64,000 bases of DNA from contig JBMOKU010000003.1 of assembly GCA_049324315.1 (NCBI GenBank), positions 1-64,000 of the forward strand, written 5' to 3'. Origin of the DNA: JBMOKU01 sp049324315 (GTDB lineage: Bacteria; Bacillota; Clostridia; Peptostreptococcales; Thermotaleaceae). The notes under the pieces were generated by a model. It saw only the letters and a list, made by a program, of their open reading frames with translations. It made no database searches and was not told where the DNA came from. Each line of letters opens with the position of its first letter. Positions within the stretch are counted from its first letter, which is position 1. This document shows positions 16,833 through 25,966 of this stretch, piece by piece. The translations under genes were made by a program, and so were the position numbers.

Positions 16833-17483
16833 TTATTCGGCACGATAATACAAGCATTCCTCTGTCAGCGGGCATTTCTCGCATTGAGGTTTTCTTGCTT
16901 TGCATATTCTTCGTCCATGATAAATCAGCCAATGATGGGCATCAGACCATTTTTCTTCAGGTATATTCCTCATCAACTGTTGCTCTGTTTCTTCAACATT
17001 GCCGCTGCAAGCTAAACCGATTCGATTTGACACTCTAAAAACATGGGTATCTACGGCAATTGCAGGTTTTCCAAACACATTACTGATAACAACATTGGCC
17101 GTTTTCCTTCCTACACCCGGCAGTTTTACCAATTCATCTCTATCGTCAGGTACCTTAGACTGATACGCTTCCACCAGTATCTTGCAGGTGGCCAAAATAT
17201 TTCTAGCCTTACTTCGATAAAAGCCGCAGCTCCTAATTTTCTCTCCTAACGCTTCCTCCGTCAGTGTTAAAAAAGCTTCCGGTGTATGATAGTCTTTATA
17301 TAATTCAGCCGTCACCTGATTTACGCGGACATCTGTACACTGAGCTGCCAAGATCGTAGATATTAATAACTCAAAGGGGGAACGATAATTCAACTCCGAT
17401 ACAGCATCTGGATACATTTTCTCCAGTTTTTCTAATACACTTTGTATTTCTTTATCTTTCAGCATCTTTTTTCTATTTTTCAT
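16833..17483 (-). CDS. nth: Endonuclease III
   Basis: A base-excision DNA glycosylase/AP lyase for oxidised pyrimidines. The helix-hairpin-helix LPGVGRKTANVV includes the catalytic lysine, and the catalytic aspartate is in AVDTHVFRV. The C-terminal 4Fe-4S loop is C-X6-C-X2-C-X5-C (CKARKPQCEKCPLTEEC). The length is 216 residues. ATG 17483 is chosen because GGAGG lies 5 bp upstream; the in-frame ATG 17495 overlaps that site. It starts 28 bp after the DUF503 gene. Confidence 0.96.
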   Translation of the reverse strand: MKNRKKMLKDKEIQSVLEKLEKMYPDAVSELNYRSPFELLISTILAAQCTDVRVNQVTAELYKDYHTPEAFLTLTEEALGEKIRSCGFYRSKARNILATCKILVEAYQSKVPDDRDELVKLPGVGRKTANVVISNVFGKPAIAVDTHVFRVSNRIGLACSGNVEETEQQLMRNIPEEKWSDAHHWLIYHGRRICKARKPQCEKCPLTEECLYYRAE

Positions 17484-17511
17484 GTTAGCCTCCATTTCTT
17501 ATTAAATTACG

Positions 17512-17793
17512 TTATAAAATTTCAATATCACAGTTGAGAATTTCAATACGATCATCGCCTTCCATAAACTTGATCACATTATCCACCATCTGATTGGCAT
17601 GCTTCGTTGTATTACTAACACAAGCAAAGCCTATGACTGCATTTCTCCATTGATCATGCTGGTCTACTTCAGCAATCGATACATTAAATCTGGATTGAAT
17701 TCTTCCGATTAGGCTCTTCAATATATGTCTTTTCTCTTTTAAGGAATTAGATCCAAACATACGTATTTCTACGGTACATGCGCCAACAATCAT
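17512..17793 (-). CDS. DUF503 family protein (YlxP-like)
   Basis: A 93-residue ferredoxin-like-fold protein of the DUF503/YlxP family. The conserved start MIVGACTVEIR, the motif LKEKRHILKSLIGRIQSRFNVSIAEV and VIGFACVSN are all present. In other Firmicutes ylxP lies in the nusA-infB-rbfA operon; here it sits next to nth. ATG 17793 is preferred, with GAGGTG upstream. Its role is not established. Confidence 0.88.
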   Translation of the reverse strand: MIVGACTVEIRMFGSNSLKEKRHILKSLIGRIQSRFNVSIAEVDQHDQWRNAVIGFACVSNTTKHANQMVDNVIKFMEGDDRIEILNCDIEIL

Positions 17794-17932
17794 TTCCATC
17801 ACCTCAATATATTTTGCACTTACTATTATACATCAATTTGACACTTATTATTGTACAAAATCGTTTATGCCGGCTACTGCTGCATCAAACAGCAGTTACT
17901 TGCTGACACGATTCATTGGCAATATTTAAGCC

Positions 17933-17994
17933 TAAAAAAAGATACCCTCCTTGTGATTTTGGGGTTTTGCCAGGAAATCAATCACATGGAGGGT
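17933..17994 (-). terminator. Terminator of the blaI-blaR1 unit
   Basis: On the minus strand ACCCTCC and GTGATT pair with AATCACAAGGAGGGT over about 14 bp with one mismatch, followed by ATC and TTTTTTT. It begins a few bases after the blaR1-like stop codon. Confidence 0.85.
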
Positions 17995-17999
17995 CTTCT

Positions 18000-19472
18000 T
18001 TAAAACTCAGTATTTACATTGTCATTATTATTAATTTTTACCATTAGTTTCATTACCGTACCGTCATTAACAGTTGCATCACCAATTCTTACGCCATTAT
18101 TATCGGTCAGAGTCGCCATACCATTGCTATCAGTTACTCCTGTACCAATTACTTTGCCATCAGCATCTTTTATAATAACAGTACCTTCTCCAACAACTTC
18201 TATAGAGAATTTTGGCAGCATATCAGCGCCTATATTTATTACATTTTCAACATTTAGTTCGTCCTCTCCGGATAGTATTGCCGGGTTATAGATTTTAACC
18301 AGTTTCCCTTGGAGGTGTTTAGGAATCTCTACGTTTAATGTTTTGATGATCTTCCCACTGCCGTCAGTCAGAGCAGCCTTGCCGTCACTATCTACAGTCG
18401 TCGTGCTAATTACCTTGCCATCGGCATCTTTTACCGTAATCATTCCCTTTTCATCAAGCTGGAAGCTGAACCTGCCGCGGTCTGTTTGAATGACTCCGTT
18501 AAGCCAGAGGACTTTTTTTACAGTACTTTCAGCAAACACCAATGTTGATCCTGCGACAAGTATAATGGCTAACACAAAACTAAATACAGATGTTTTCTTA
18601 AATTTCATAATTGACACGATTCTTTCTTCTGTAGCATTTTTGCTGAAGCTGCTGTACAACGGGGTAAATTTCGTTCTACGTTCTGACATTTCGATTAAAG
18701 ATAACGCATAGTCCGCCTTTGTGCTCTCACCGAATAATTTGATTACCTTTTCATCACAGGCAATCTCCAGATCTCTATTCATTAATATATACAATACCCA
18801 TACCATCGGGTTGAACCAATGGAAGCAAAGTGCCATAGTCAGTAAAAGCTTCCATAGGGCATCGAACCGCTTGATATGTATAAACTCATGGGCTAGAATA
18901 TACCTTATCTGCGTTTCATTACTGTAATCCATGGATTTTGGAAGTATGATTTTAGGCTTTAGTATACCATAGGTGAGGGGCGTTGTAACTTTATCCGATA
19001 CCAAAATTCTTATGGATCGATTTATCTTTTGCTCACGCAACCACTTGTCAATCAAAGCATTACCTTTCATTGGCAGCGCTGTTCTAATTTCTCTGTAGCA
19101 TTTATAAAAAGATACTGCAAAGGCTAGAGCAAGAAAAACTGTTCCTACGATCCATATCAGCATGATGGGTTCTATCTGCTGCGGTTGATATATTGCCTCG
19201 ATATATCCCGTTCCTCGATTGGTAAAAAAGAAGGTATCCCAATTGCCATTTGCTGCACCAGATCTTAGAGCAAATTTTAGACCAATACGGTTGATCACAT
19301 TATAAATACTAAATTTTGAAGAAATGGAAAGAGGGATAATCAATCGGCATAAAGCAATTCCCCAAAGTGCAATGAACGTTGTTTTAGGCAGCCTGTTCAT
19401 GGCGAGGGCTCTTATAACAACAACGATAAGAACGAGAATGCTGGCTGAAACACTCATTTGAAGTACATTCAT
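18000..19472 (-). CDS. BlaR1-type M56 membrane metalloprotease with duplicated C-terminal module
   Basis: The N-terminal ~320 residues are a BlaR1/MecR1-type M56 peptidase with transmembrane helices, the zinc motif HEFIH (ILAHEFIHIKRFDALWK) and EIACDEKVIKLFGES. Such proteases inactivate a BlaI-type repressor. Unlike true BlaR1 (~600 residues) there is no penicillin-binding sensor. The outer part is instead a beta-rich tail with two copies of a module, VKDADGKVISTTTVDSDGKA and IKDADGKVIGTGVTDSNGMA. ATG 19472 has GAGGTGG upstream. It lies 10 bp after the blaI-type gene and shares its promoter. The signal it senses is unknown; beta-lactams are unlikely. Confidence 0.85.
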   Translation of the reverse strand: MNVLQMSVSASILVLIVVVIRALAMNRLPKTTFIALWGIALCRLIIPLSISSKFSIYNVINRIGLKFALRSGAANGNWDTFFFTNRGTGYIEAIYQPQQIEPIMLIWIVGTVFLALAFAVSFYKCYREIRTALPMKGNALIDKWLREQKINRSIRILVSDKVTTPLTYGILKPKIILPKSMDYSNETQIRYILAHEFIHIKRFDALWKLLLTMALCFHWFNPMVWVLYILMNRDLEIACDEKVIKLFGESTKADYALSLIEMSERRTKFTPLYSSFSKNATEERIVSIMKFKKTSVFSFVLAIILVAGSTLVFAESTVKKVLWLNGVIQTDRGRFSFQLDEKGMITVKDADGKVISTTTVDSDGKAALTDGSGKIIKTLNVEIPKHLQGKLVKIYNPAILSGEDELNVENVINIGADMLPKFSIEVVGEGTVIIKDADGKVIGTGVTDSNGMATLTDNNGVRIGDATVNDGTVMKLMVKINNNDNVNTEF

Positions 19473-19482
19473 TACCACCACC

Positions 19483-19842
19483 TCACTTCAGCTTATCAAC
19501 AATTTGCTTCAGTTTGTCAATTTGTTTTTTTGTCAGATTTTTTTCATTAACAAACGCTGCAAAGAACATTTCAGGAGATCCATCAAACATTTTATTAATT
19601 AATTCCGTTGTCTCCTGCTCCTGGACTTCTTCCCTGGAGATTAATGCCTTGCATGTGAAATTGGGTTCCAATCTTTCAATGGCTCCTTTATCGATGCATT
19701 TTTTGATAACGGTATAGGTGGTATTTCTGTTCCAACCTGTTTCCTCTTTTAAAATAAGGGCAAGCTGGCCTGCCGTCAAATTCCCTTCTCTCCATAATAC
19801 TTCCATCACCTTCAGTTCGGAGTCGAATAGTTTAATTTTCAT
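19483..19842 (-). CDS. BlaI/MecI family repressor
   Basis: A 119-residue winged-helix repressor: LFDSELKVMEVLWREGNLTAGQLALILKEETGWNRNTTYTVIKKCIDKGAIER is the canonical BlaI DNA-binding domain, here cut in pieces by its helices. The C-terminal dimerisation part includes FFAAFVNEKNLTKKQIDKLKQIV. ATG 19842 is chosen for its distance from AAGGAGA. Its own promoter carries two ACTA-N6-TAGT-like sites, and three more lie in the promoter of the transporter operon upstream, so it probably controls both units. The repressor is expected to be cleaved or displaced through the adjacent M56 protease. Confidence 0.92.
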   Translation of the reverse strand: MKIKLFDSELKVMEVLWREGNLTAGQLALILKEETGWNRNTTYTVIKKCIDKGAIERLEPNFTCKALISREEVQEQETTELINKMFDGSPEMFFAAFVNEKNLTKKQIDKLKQIVDKLK

Positions 19843-19861
19843 ATGCATCTCTCCTTGCTTG

Positions 19862-19916
19862 ACTACTTCAATAGTTAGTTATAATTTATACTATCGCAAC
19901 AGTCATAACCTGTCAA
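19862..19916 (-). promoter_or_regulatory. blaI promoter with two ACTA-N6-TAGT operators
   Basis: On the minus strand TTGACA (19916-19911), a 17-bp spacer and TAGTAT (19893-19888) form a sigma-A-type promoter. ACTACTTCAATAGT (19862-19875) and ACTATCGCAACAGT (19890-19903) are near-palindromes with centres 28 bp apart, the second covering the -10 box. The layout matches the transporter promoter at 26924-27000, which points to autoregulation by the BlaI-type protein. Confidence 0.75.
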
Positions 19917-19932
19917 TGCCGATTTTTCTTCC

Positions 19933-22308
19933 CTATTCTCCAAGATAAGTATTTACCCTATCCTGTATCAACTTTGCCGTCTCTTCTGCTGATTTATCCC
20001 CGGAGAAAAACGCTTTGCTCTCATCCTGTATAATACTGCTGATATTTGCATCTGCGTTGGCATAAGTTTTTAATTCTGAGATAAACTTGTTTATATAGTC
20101 GATATCTGATTGGGACATCGGTGCAGAGCTTAGTGAAATATCACTGTTCCCGCTTTTCATCATCATCTTCATACTTCCACTTCGGGACGCATCGATCGCC
20201 CGCTGCGCCTTCTGCTGCTGGGCAACCTTGTTGACTGAAAATCCGCCCAATGCTTTAGGTAAGCTGGCCGCCCCTCCTGATTGTGACTGCATCATCATCC
20301 CTTGCATATTCTGTGATTGGATATCATCGGACAAAAGTGTTTTTAAGAATTCCCAGCTTTCCGATTTGTATTTGGAATTCCTGTTTATTGCATATATTGA
20401 GCTTGATGTGAAGGTCCCTCCATTCGAATCGCCTGCAGAAGGAATATTGTAGAGGCTTAATTGTTCTTTAAATGCAGATTTCATAAATCCGTACATATTG
20501 TAGTCGGTAATATTGTATGGGTAAAAGACGATTGCCTCCCTGCCTGCCGCTTCCAGTATCGAAACCATATCCGTTTTGACACTGCTGTCGGTAAGACTGT
20601 CATCACCAAAAGCTTTGACCGTATTCAGTAGGTCGACGAACCCTTGGGAAGTAAAGTTGGCGTTCTTCCCGTCGGCATCAATGTAATTGCTGTAGCTGCC
20701 ACCCGTAAAGAGGTTCAGAAGATCCATGGAACTGACGGAAGGCAGCGCCGCCCGATTACCTCCGCCATTATCCCCATCCTTTTGGGTCACTTCCTCGGCA
20801 ATTGATTTGAAATCATCCCACGTCCATTTGCTGTCATCGATTTTTATCGATTTCTGATCAAGGATCTTCTGGTTTGCCATCAAAACATTGAATGTGAAGT
20901 CTGTAGGCAGTACATATAAATTTCCGTTGTATTTCAACGCATCAAAGATATTTGTGTAGTATTTGCTCATATCAAAACTCTTGTCACCGTCCATCATATC
21001 GCTTAAGTCGGCTAGGATATTTTTAGAAATATAGCTCTCATAGGGCAGTCCGGCAACGGATATAATGTCAGGTCCCTTACCCGACAGTATCTGCGTATTC
21101 AGGTTTTTCACATAGGTTTCATAATCACTGCTGGGATATGTCTGTATATCGATCCTGTACTCAGGGTGCTCTTTCTGGAACTTGCCCGCTGCTATTTCCA
21201 GAGCCCTGTTGGATATAGGCACGGAAACAGTAATTACTTTTTGATTTTGGACTGTGCTGTCCCCGTTCTGCATCGAGTACCGATACAATTCATACGCTAC
21301 ATTTCCCCTAGGAGCAGGCGTTGAAGTGTCGGGTGAACTATTCCCTCCGGATTTTATTTTCATTCCTTCCCCTGTGGGTGTCGATGTAGTAGCAACATAT
21401 ATATTGCCTGAGGCATCTATACTCATATCAGAAATAGTATATCCACTGGCTAAAATCGTATGGGTTTTAAAATCAACAACAGTCCCGATGGGCTTTCCAG
21501 AGGAGTCATATTTCGTAATGTCTTGGCTAGTTAGATAGTAAATACTTTCATCTACTTTCGAAAACCTGATTCTATTTGAGCCCATCATATAAAGCCCACT
21601 TGAATTCTGCGCTGCCAAATCAATGGACCAGATGCTTTTACCTGTTGAAGCATCAAATTTTTCAATAACTCTCTTCCCTATGAAGTTTCCAGCAATAACG
21701 TTGCCCACTGAATCGATATCGATGCTTTCATACCCTTGGGAGCCCAGAGTTTTCACAGGCTGCCCGCCCTTATCCAGCATCTGAATGTTCTTTGAAGGAT
21801 CGGCTAAATATATGTTTCCATCAGAATCTACGGCGATATCCGTAAAACCCATATTTTTCATTCCGTTACTTCCGGTATCTGAGAATGCACCTAGCTCAAC
21901 AGTCTTTAAGATATCTCCTTGAGGACTGGTCACTGTGAGTTTTTGGGAAATATTATTGTCATCTTTAGATTCCGTTGTTAGCACATAAATGTTGTCCTGT
22001 TCATCCAGGGCAAAAGCTCTGACATTTCCCGAAAAGCTGAATTTTGAATGACCTTCCGGTTTCCCATCCTGATCTAAAGTTACAAATCCGGAATTTGTTC
22101 CATCCCCCCTGTCAAAGACCACAAGCTGGTTTTTGGAATTAATCCGGCTCCCCACTGGCCAAATAAGGCCTGAATTACTCCCTATCTCCGTTTCTATGTA
22201 AGTAGGGAGGCTTTGCTGCTGGGAAACATTTTTACTTTCCGTCCCACAAGCTGAAACGCTCATTATAAGAATCACTGCCAATAACAGACACATCATTTTT
22301 TTAAACAT
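19933..22308 (-). CDS. Lipoprotein: beta-propeller-like domain fused to ABC sugar-binding protein
   Basis: About 791 residues. A lipoprotein signal peptide ends in the lipobox VSACG. Residues ~45-345 contain NHL/beta-propeller-like repeats (DIAVDSDGNIYLADP, DIDSVGNVIAG, MSIDASGNIYVAT). The second half (~365-791) is a family 1 extracellular solute-binding protein (ALEIAAGKFQKEHPEYRIDI, GKGPDIISVAGLPYESY, TWDDFKSIAEEV). It overlaps the MacB-like gene by 8 bp. It is the likely substrate-binding component for the two sugar-type permeases upstream. The ligand is not predictable, and the propeller half is unusual for such proteins. The start (22308 versus GTG 22320) is uncertain. Confidence 0.85.
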   Translation of the reverse strand: MFKKMMCLLLAVILIMSVSACGTESKNVSQQQSLPTYIETEIGSNSGLIWPVGSRINSKNQLVVFDRGDGTNSGFVTLDQDGKPEGHSKFSFSGNVRAFALDEQDNIYVLTTESKDDNNISQKLTVTSPQGDILKTVELGAFSDTGSNGMKNMGFTDIAVDSDGNIYLADPSKNIQMLDKGGQPVKTLGSQGYESIDIDSVGNVIAGNFIGKRVIEKFDASTGKSIWSIDLAAQNSSGLYMMGSNRIRFSKVDESIYYLTSQDITKYDSSGKPIGTVVDFKTHTILASGYTISDMSIDASGNIYVATTSTPTGEGMKIKSGGNSSPDTSTPAPRGNVAYELYRYSMQNGDSTVQNQKVITVSVPISNRALEIAAGKFQKEHPEYRIDIQTYPSSDYETYVKNLNTQILSGKGPDIISVAGLPYESYISKNILADLSDMMDGDKSFDMSKYYTNIFDALKYNGNLYVLPTDFTFNVLMANQKILDQKSIKIDDSKWTWDDFKSIAEEVTQKDGDNGGGNRAALPSVSSMDLLNLFTGGSYSNYIDADGKNANFTSQGFVDLLNTVKAFGDDSLTDSSVKTDMVSILEAAGREAIVFYPYNITDYNMYGFMKSAFKEQLSLYNIPSAGDSNGGTFTSSSIYAINRNSKYKSESWEFLKTLLSDDIQSQNMQGMMMQSQSGGAASLPKALGGFSVNKVAQQQKAQRAIDASRSGSMKMMMKSGNSDISLSSAPMSQSDIDYINKFISELKTYANADANISSIIQDESKAFFSGDKSAEETAKLIQDRVNTYLGE

Positions 22309-23704
22309 TTTTAATACCACTTTCCTTTCTTTTTGTAATGTGTAAGATATTTAAGAATATAAAAACCCATGCCACCAGGATGCTTTTTACATCCAGCATA
22401 AATGGTAAACCTGTCAAAAAACCTGCTACAGCCAGAATGCCTAAGGAAAGAAAGAAAAATAAGCTAAAGATAAGCATCAGTCTGTTTGAATCCATGTTTA
22501 ATGCCCTAACCTCCCGGAAACCTGTATACAAAAGTAGGAATCCTAAAACAACGGAAATGCAGAAAAGCAGATTCAGCATCGTATTTACGGTATCGGCAAT
22601 CAGTTCGGGACGCGGCGGAACATAACCCATATTTTGTATACCATCTTGAATTACCCCTTTGATCAAGTCCGAATAATATGAGATATTAATTAACTCATCC
22701 GGAATATTCTGCGGCGGGATATACGGCCTGAATCTTATTCCCAGCCAAATGAGTACAATTCCAGTGAGTACAAAAGTCATCTCCAGGATATAGATCCCAA
22801 TTTCCGCCAGATTGTACTTAATCACATTTGAAAAGTAATCTTTCTTGCACCCATCTCTTATCACAGAATATAACTTTTTCATTGCATTTTTTGCATACGC
22901 CAGTAGGGTAAGCATCGAGGCAACTCCCAGGATAAATACGAACAGCAGGGGCTTCTGCTCCATTAACGCAAAGATAAGGTTATAGTCAATGATATTGTAC
23001 TGGGAAGGGTCCTTACCAATTCGCCGAAGAGCAGTCGATACAGTGGTCCTATTTTGATCTAGCGTACCTGTATCGGCTGTCTTTATCTGAAGCGCCGTAA
23101 TGCGCGCCGTATCATCGCGTTCCAGCATTACTGCAGCAGGTATGTATACACTCGACAGACCATCATCCGTTAATTTCCCTATGAGGGTATCATCCTTCTC
23201 CACAACGCCAATGATCCTGAATACACCGCCAAAGATATCAATGGTTTTACCCGTTGCATTTTCTGTTTTAAATAGTTCCCAGGCAAGATCATCATCGATT
23301 ACTGCAACCATCGCCCCCTCTTCTTCTTGTTCTTGTGTAATAAAGCTCCCTTCTTCCAGTGTCAAGCTGCTGAACAGCGGGTACCTATAATCTACACCTA
23401 TTAGTCTGACCGGCAAAACCATATTGCCATTAGAAACCGAGGTATTGATAAGCCCGGACTGTGCGATATAGCTGATATCTTGTGTTGAAAGCTCCTTCCT
23501 AAGCCTTTTTATATCATCAGCTGAAAAAGAATTTATCCCCTGGTGATCTATCTGATTTTTAACAGATACCAGCACCTTTTGCATAGCGTAGTCACTATTC
23601 AACCGGGAGCATTCTAAAACCAGCCCTTTGCCCAAAACAATAAGGGAAAGCATCACTAAAATCCCTGTGAATGTCAGCGTCCATACAGCGTTTCTTTTCT
23701 CCAT
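22301..23704 (-). CDS. MacB/FtsX-like ABC permease
   Basis: About 467 residues: an N-terminal transmembrane helix (~10-28), a large extracellular domain with MacB-type segments (VRLIGVDYRYPLFSSLTLEEGSF, GAMVAVIDDDLAWELF, IDIFGGVFRIIGVV), then three to four helices. This is the MacB periplasmic-core plus FtsX permease layout, though the membrane part is divergent. No ATPase gene accompanies it. It lies 13 bp after the HlyD-type adaptor, its usual functional partner in MacAB-type exporters, and overlaps the binding-protein gene. Confidence 0.78.
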   Translation of the reverse strand: MEKRNAVWTLTFTGILVMLSLIVLGKGLVLECSRLNSDYAMQKVLVSVKNQIDHQGINSFSADDIKRLRKELSTQDISYIAQSGLINTSVSNGNMVLPVRLIGVDYRYPLFSSLTLEEGSFITQEQEEEGAMVAVIDDDLAWELFKTENATGKTIDIFGGVFRIIGVVEKDDTLIGKLTDDGLSSVYIPAAVMLERDDTARITALQIKTADTGTLDQNRTTVSTALRRIGKDPSQYNIIDYNLIFALMEQKPLLFVFILGVASMLTLLAYAKNAMKKLYSVIRDGCKKDYFSNVIKYNLAEIGIYILEMTFVLTGIVLIWLGIRFRPYIPPQNIPDELINISYYSDLIKGVIQDGIQNMGYVPPRPELIADTVNTMLNLLFCISVVLGFLLLYTGFREVRALNMDSNRLMLIFSLFFFLSLGILAVAGFLTGLPFMLDVKSILVAWVFIFLNILHITKRKESGIKNV

Positions 23705-23717
23705 GATCTTTCACTCC

Positions 23718-25004
23718 TTAATCGGCTAGCATAACAGGCGAGCCGTCAGATAATGGCTTATCACTGTTTGAAACAACCTTATCTGCAGCAGTTATACCGC
23801 TCAAAACTGCGGTTTTTGTATTATCGGAATCACCAATGCTGATGGATACTTTTTCCACATAAAACTCATTTCCAAGAGGGCCATCTTTTTCTTTCAACAC
23901 ATATACAAAATAGCCATCATTGTCCTGCCCTACTGCAGAATTGGATACAAGGGCATTATAAGATCCGATATTCTTTTTGATATCCGCTGTGCCAATTTCT
24001 CCGCCAATCAACCCATCAGGAGGAATATCTATGATGACATCCTTTTTTACACCAATTTGTTGTTGGTTATCTTTGACTTGATTTACTTTTCCCTGAATGG
24101 TCCTGCCATTTAATGCATTTATCGATATCTCGGCTGCATCACCGGGTCCCAGGTATTCAGCGGCACTTATATTGACAATAGCCACGAATTGGAATCCCCC
24201 ACTAGTATCTGCAATTCTGTATAGGGGCTGGGAAGTATTTGCCGTCATCCCCTCTGTATAATACAGTTCGGTGACTACCCCATCACAGGGGGACGTTACT
24301 TCACCCATGTCCATTTCTTCTGTTAGCTCTGCTATTTTTCGCGCTGCCATATCTATGTCAAGCTTTGTACTCTCAATGTCTCTCTTATAATCGTTTACTA
24401 TTTTGTCTCTATTGTTTTTCGCAATCTCATAGTCCATCTTAGCGTTATCAAGATTTGGTTTTGCATCAGCCATTTCATTTGAAGATATAGCACCTGCTTC
24501 ATAAAGAGCCACACTGCTGTCGTAATTTCTCTGGGCTTTATCTACACTCTGCCGGGCAATTTGAACTGCTTTCTCCAGGCTCAGCAGATTGTCAGGCGAA
24601 CTGGCTTCTATGAGCTTTTCAATATCTAATTTTTTCTGGGCATATTTAGCCTGTTCATCCTTCAATTGATTCTCTATATCGGTTGTATCGAGGGTCAACA
24701 GCACTTGTCCTTTTTTTACCGTGTCACCGACGTCGACCATAACGCCGGTCACCTTCATATTGGTGCGAACATACAAGTCATGGATGATTTTTGCCTCTAC
24801 ATTTCCGGTACCTGCAGCTTCTTTAATTAGCGCCCCGCTTCCAGGGGTTTCATATGTTACCTTTGGCAGCGTAAAATTGTTTATGGTTTTTGAAAAAAAG
24901 GTTAAAAGTAACATGATTGCTAGAAATGTTACGATTGCCCTTCCCGTTATCTTTCTTCTCCCGATATTTTCATCCACATCGAATGCGTTCATATTTTTTG
25001 TCAT
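23718..25004 (-). CDS. HlyD/MacA-type membrane fusion (adaptor) protein
   Basis: About 428 residues with one N-terminal membrane anchor (ITGRAIVTFLAIMLLLTFF), a split biotinyl-lipoyl domain (GVMVDVGDTVKKGQVLLTLD ... SPCDGVVTELYYTEGMT) around a long coiled coil, and beta-barrel domains. This is the layout of MacA/YknX-type adaptors working with MacB-type permeases. In this operon it sits between the sugar-type permeases and the MacB-like gene. The start is ambiguous: GGAGG lies just before ATG 25004, and ATG 24992 is also possible. Confidence 0.85.
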   Translation of the reverse strand: MTKNMNAFDVDENIGRRKITGRAIVTFLAIMLLLTFFSKTINNFTLPKVTYETPGSGALIKEAAGTGNVEAKIIHDLYVRTNMKVTGVMVDVGDTVKKGQVLLTLDTTDIENQLKDEQAKYAQKKLDIEKLIEASSPDNLLSLEKAVQIARQSVDKAQRNYDSSVALYEAGAISSNEMADAKPNLDNAKMDYEIAKNNRDKIVNDYKRDIESTKLDIDMAARKIAELTEEMDMGEVTSPCDGVVTELYYTEGMTANTSQPLYRIADTSGGFQFVAIVNISAAEYLGPGDAAEISINALNGRTIQGKVNQVKDNQQQIGVKKDVIIDIPPDGLIGGEIGTADIKKNIGSYNALVSNSAVGQDNDGYFVYVLKEKDGPLGNEFYVEKVSISIGDSDNTKTAVLSGITAADKVVSNSDKPLSDGSPVMLAD

Positions 25005-25062
25005 ACCTCCAATTCCATTTTCCAATAATTATAATTTCTTTACGCGAAAGAAATTTTCTGCA

Positions 25063-25959
25063 TCATCCTTTAAGTCCCGATCGTTGAATACCCTCCACCA
25101 AGTAATTCTCTCCATAAAGGAAAACCAACAGCATCGGCAGCATATAGATCGTCGACGCGGCAAAAGCTATCCCCATCTCCCCTTTGTTGATGTTGGACAG
25201 GTAAATTGACAATGGATGCATGTTCACATCCTGCAGGAATATGAGTGCTTGCTCCACCATATTCCAGTTATCTATGAAAACCAGAATAGATAGCGCAGCA
25301 AGAGCTGTTTTCGACATGGGGAGAATAATACTGAAAAAAATCTTAAACTGACTGGCTCCGTCTACTTTAGCAGATTCAATATAGGCATCGGGAATGTACA
25401 TTATAAACTGCCTCATTAAAAAAACGCCAAATGTGCCAAATATTCCGGGTAGTATGATGGATAAATTGCTTCCCACAAGTCCCAGTTTGCTAGCCATGAT
25501 ATAATTGGGTACCAATGTTACCTGAAAGGGCATCATCATGACAATGATATAGGCAAAGAATAGCTTATTTCGAAAAATAAAGTCTATCTTTGCAAAGGCG
25601 TATGCGGCCATGGATGAAACTAGAATCTGTCCCAGTATGATCGGAACCACAATGATCGCTGAATTCCAGAATTTGATAAGAAACTGTGTCCTTTTAATAA
25701 GCGCTGTATAGTACTGTTCCACAGTCACCATGTCGGGTATTAATTTTATATTGGCATACTTGTTGGTGAAAGCATCGTCCTGTTGGCTTGAATCCCTTGA
25801 AATTACCATACTGTAGCTGTGATCTATCTCCTGTTCGCTCATAAAAGAGTTGGTAACTGTTAGTATAAGGGGAAATAGGAACACCACAACCATAGCAAAC
25901 AATATAACAGACAGTACTGCCTTTCCGAATCTTTTCTTTATATGCCGGGTAATCTGCAT
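25063..25959 (-). CDS. ABC sugar permease, MalG/CUT1 type
   Basis: 298 residues with six predicted membrane helices and the EAA loop ESAKVDGASQFKIFFSIILPMSK, the contact site for an ABC ATPase. It resembles the MalG/UgpE half of CUT1 carbohydrate importers. AGGAGG precedes the ATG, 7 bp after the MalF-type gene. A conspicuous extracytoplasmic insert (residues ~35-70) follows the first helix. No ATPase is encoded nearby, so a shared MsmX-like ATPase elsewhere may serve it. Confidence 0.9.
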   Translation of the reverse strand: MQITRHIKKRFGKAVLSVILFAMVVVFLFPLILTVTNSFMSEQEIDHSYSMVISRDSSQQDDAFTNKYANIKLIPDMVTVEQYYTALIKRTQFLIKFWNSAIIVVPIILGQILVSSMAAYAFAKIDFIFRNKLFFAYIIVMMMPFQVTLVPNYIMASKLGLVGSNLSIILPGIFGTFGVFLMRQFIMYIPDAYIESAKVDGASQFKIFFSIILPMSKTALAALSILVFIDNWNMVEQALIFLQDVNMHPLSIYLSNINKGEMGIAFAASTIYMLPMLLVFLYGENYLVEGIQRSGLKG

Positions 25960-25966
25960 AGCTTTA

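Noticed and set aside
18000..19842. A beta-lactam resistance locus, from the BlaI/BlaR1 pair
   Set aside because: The BlaR1-type protein lacks the penicillin-binding domain, no beta-lactamase or PBP2a gene is present, and the operators point to a transporter operon.
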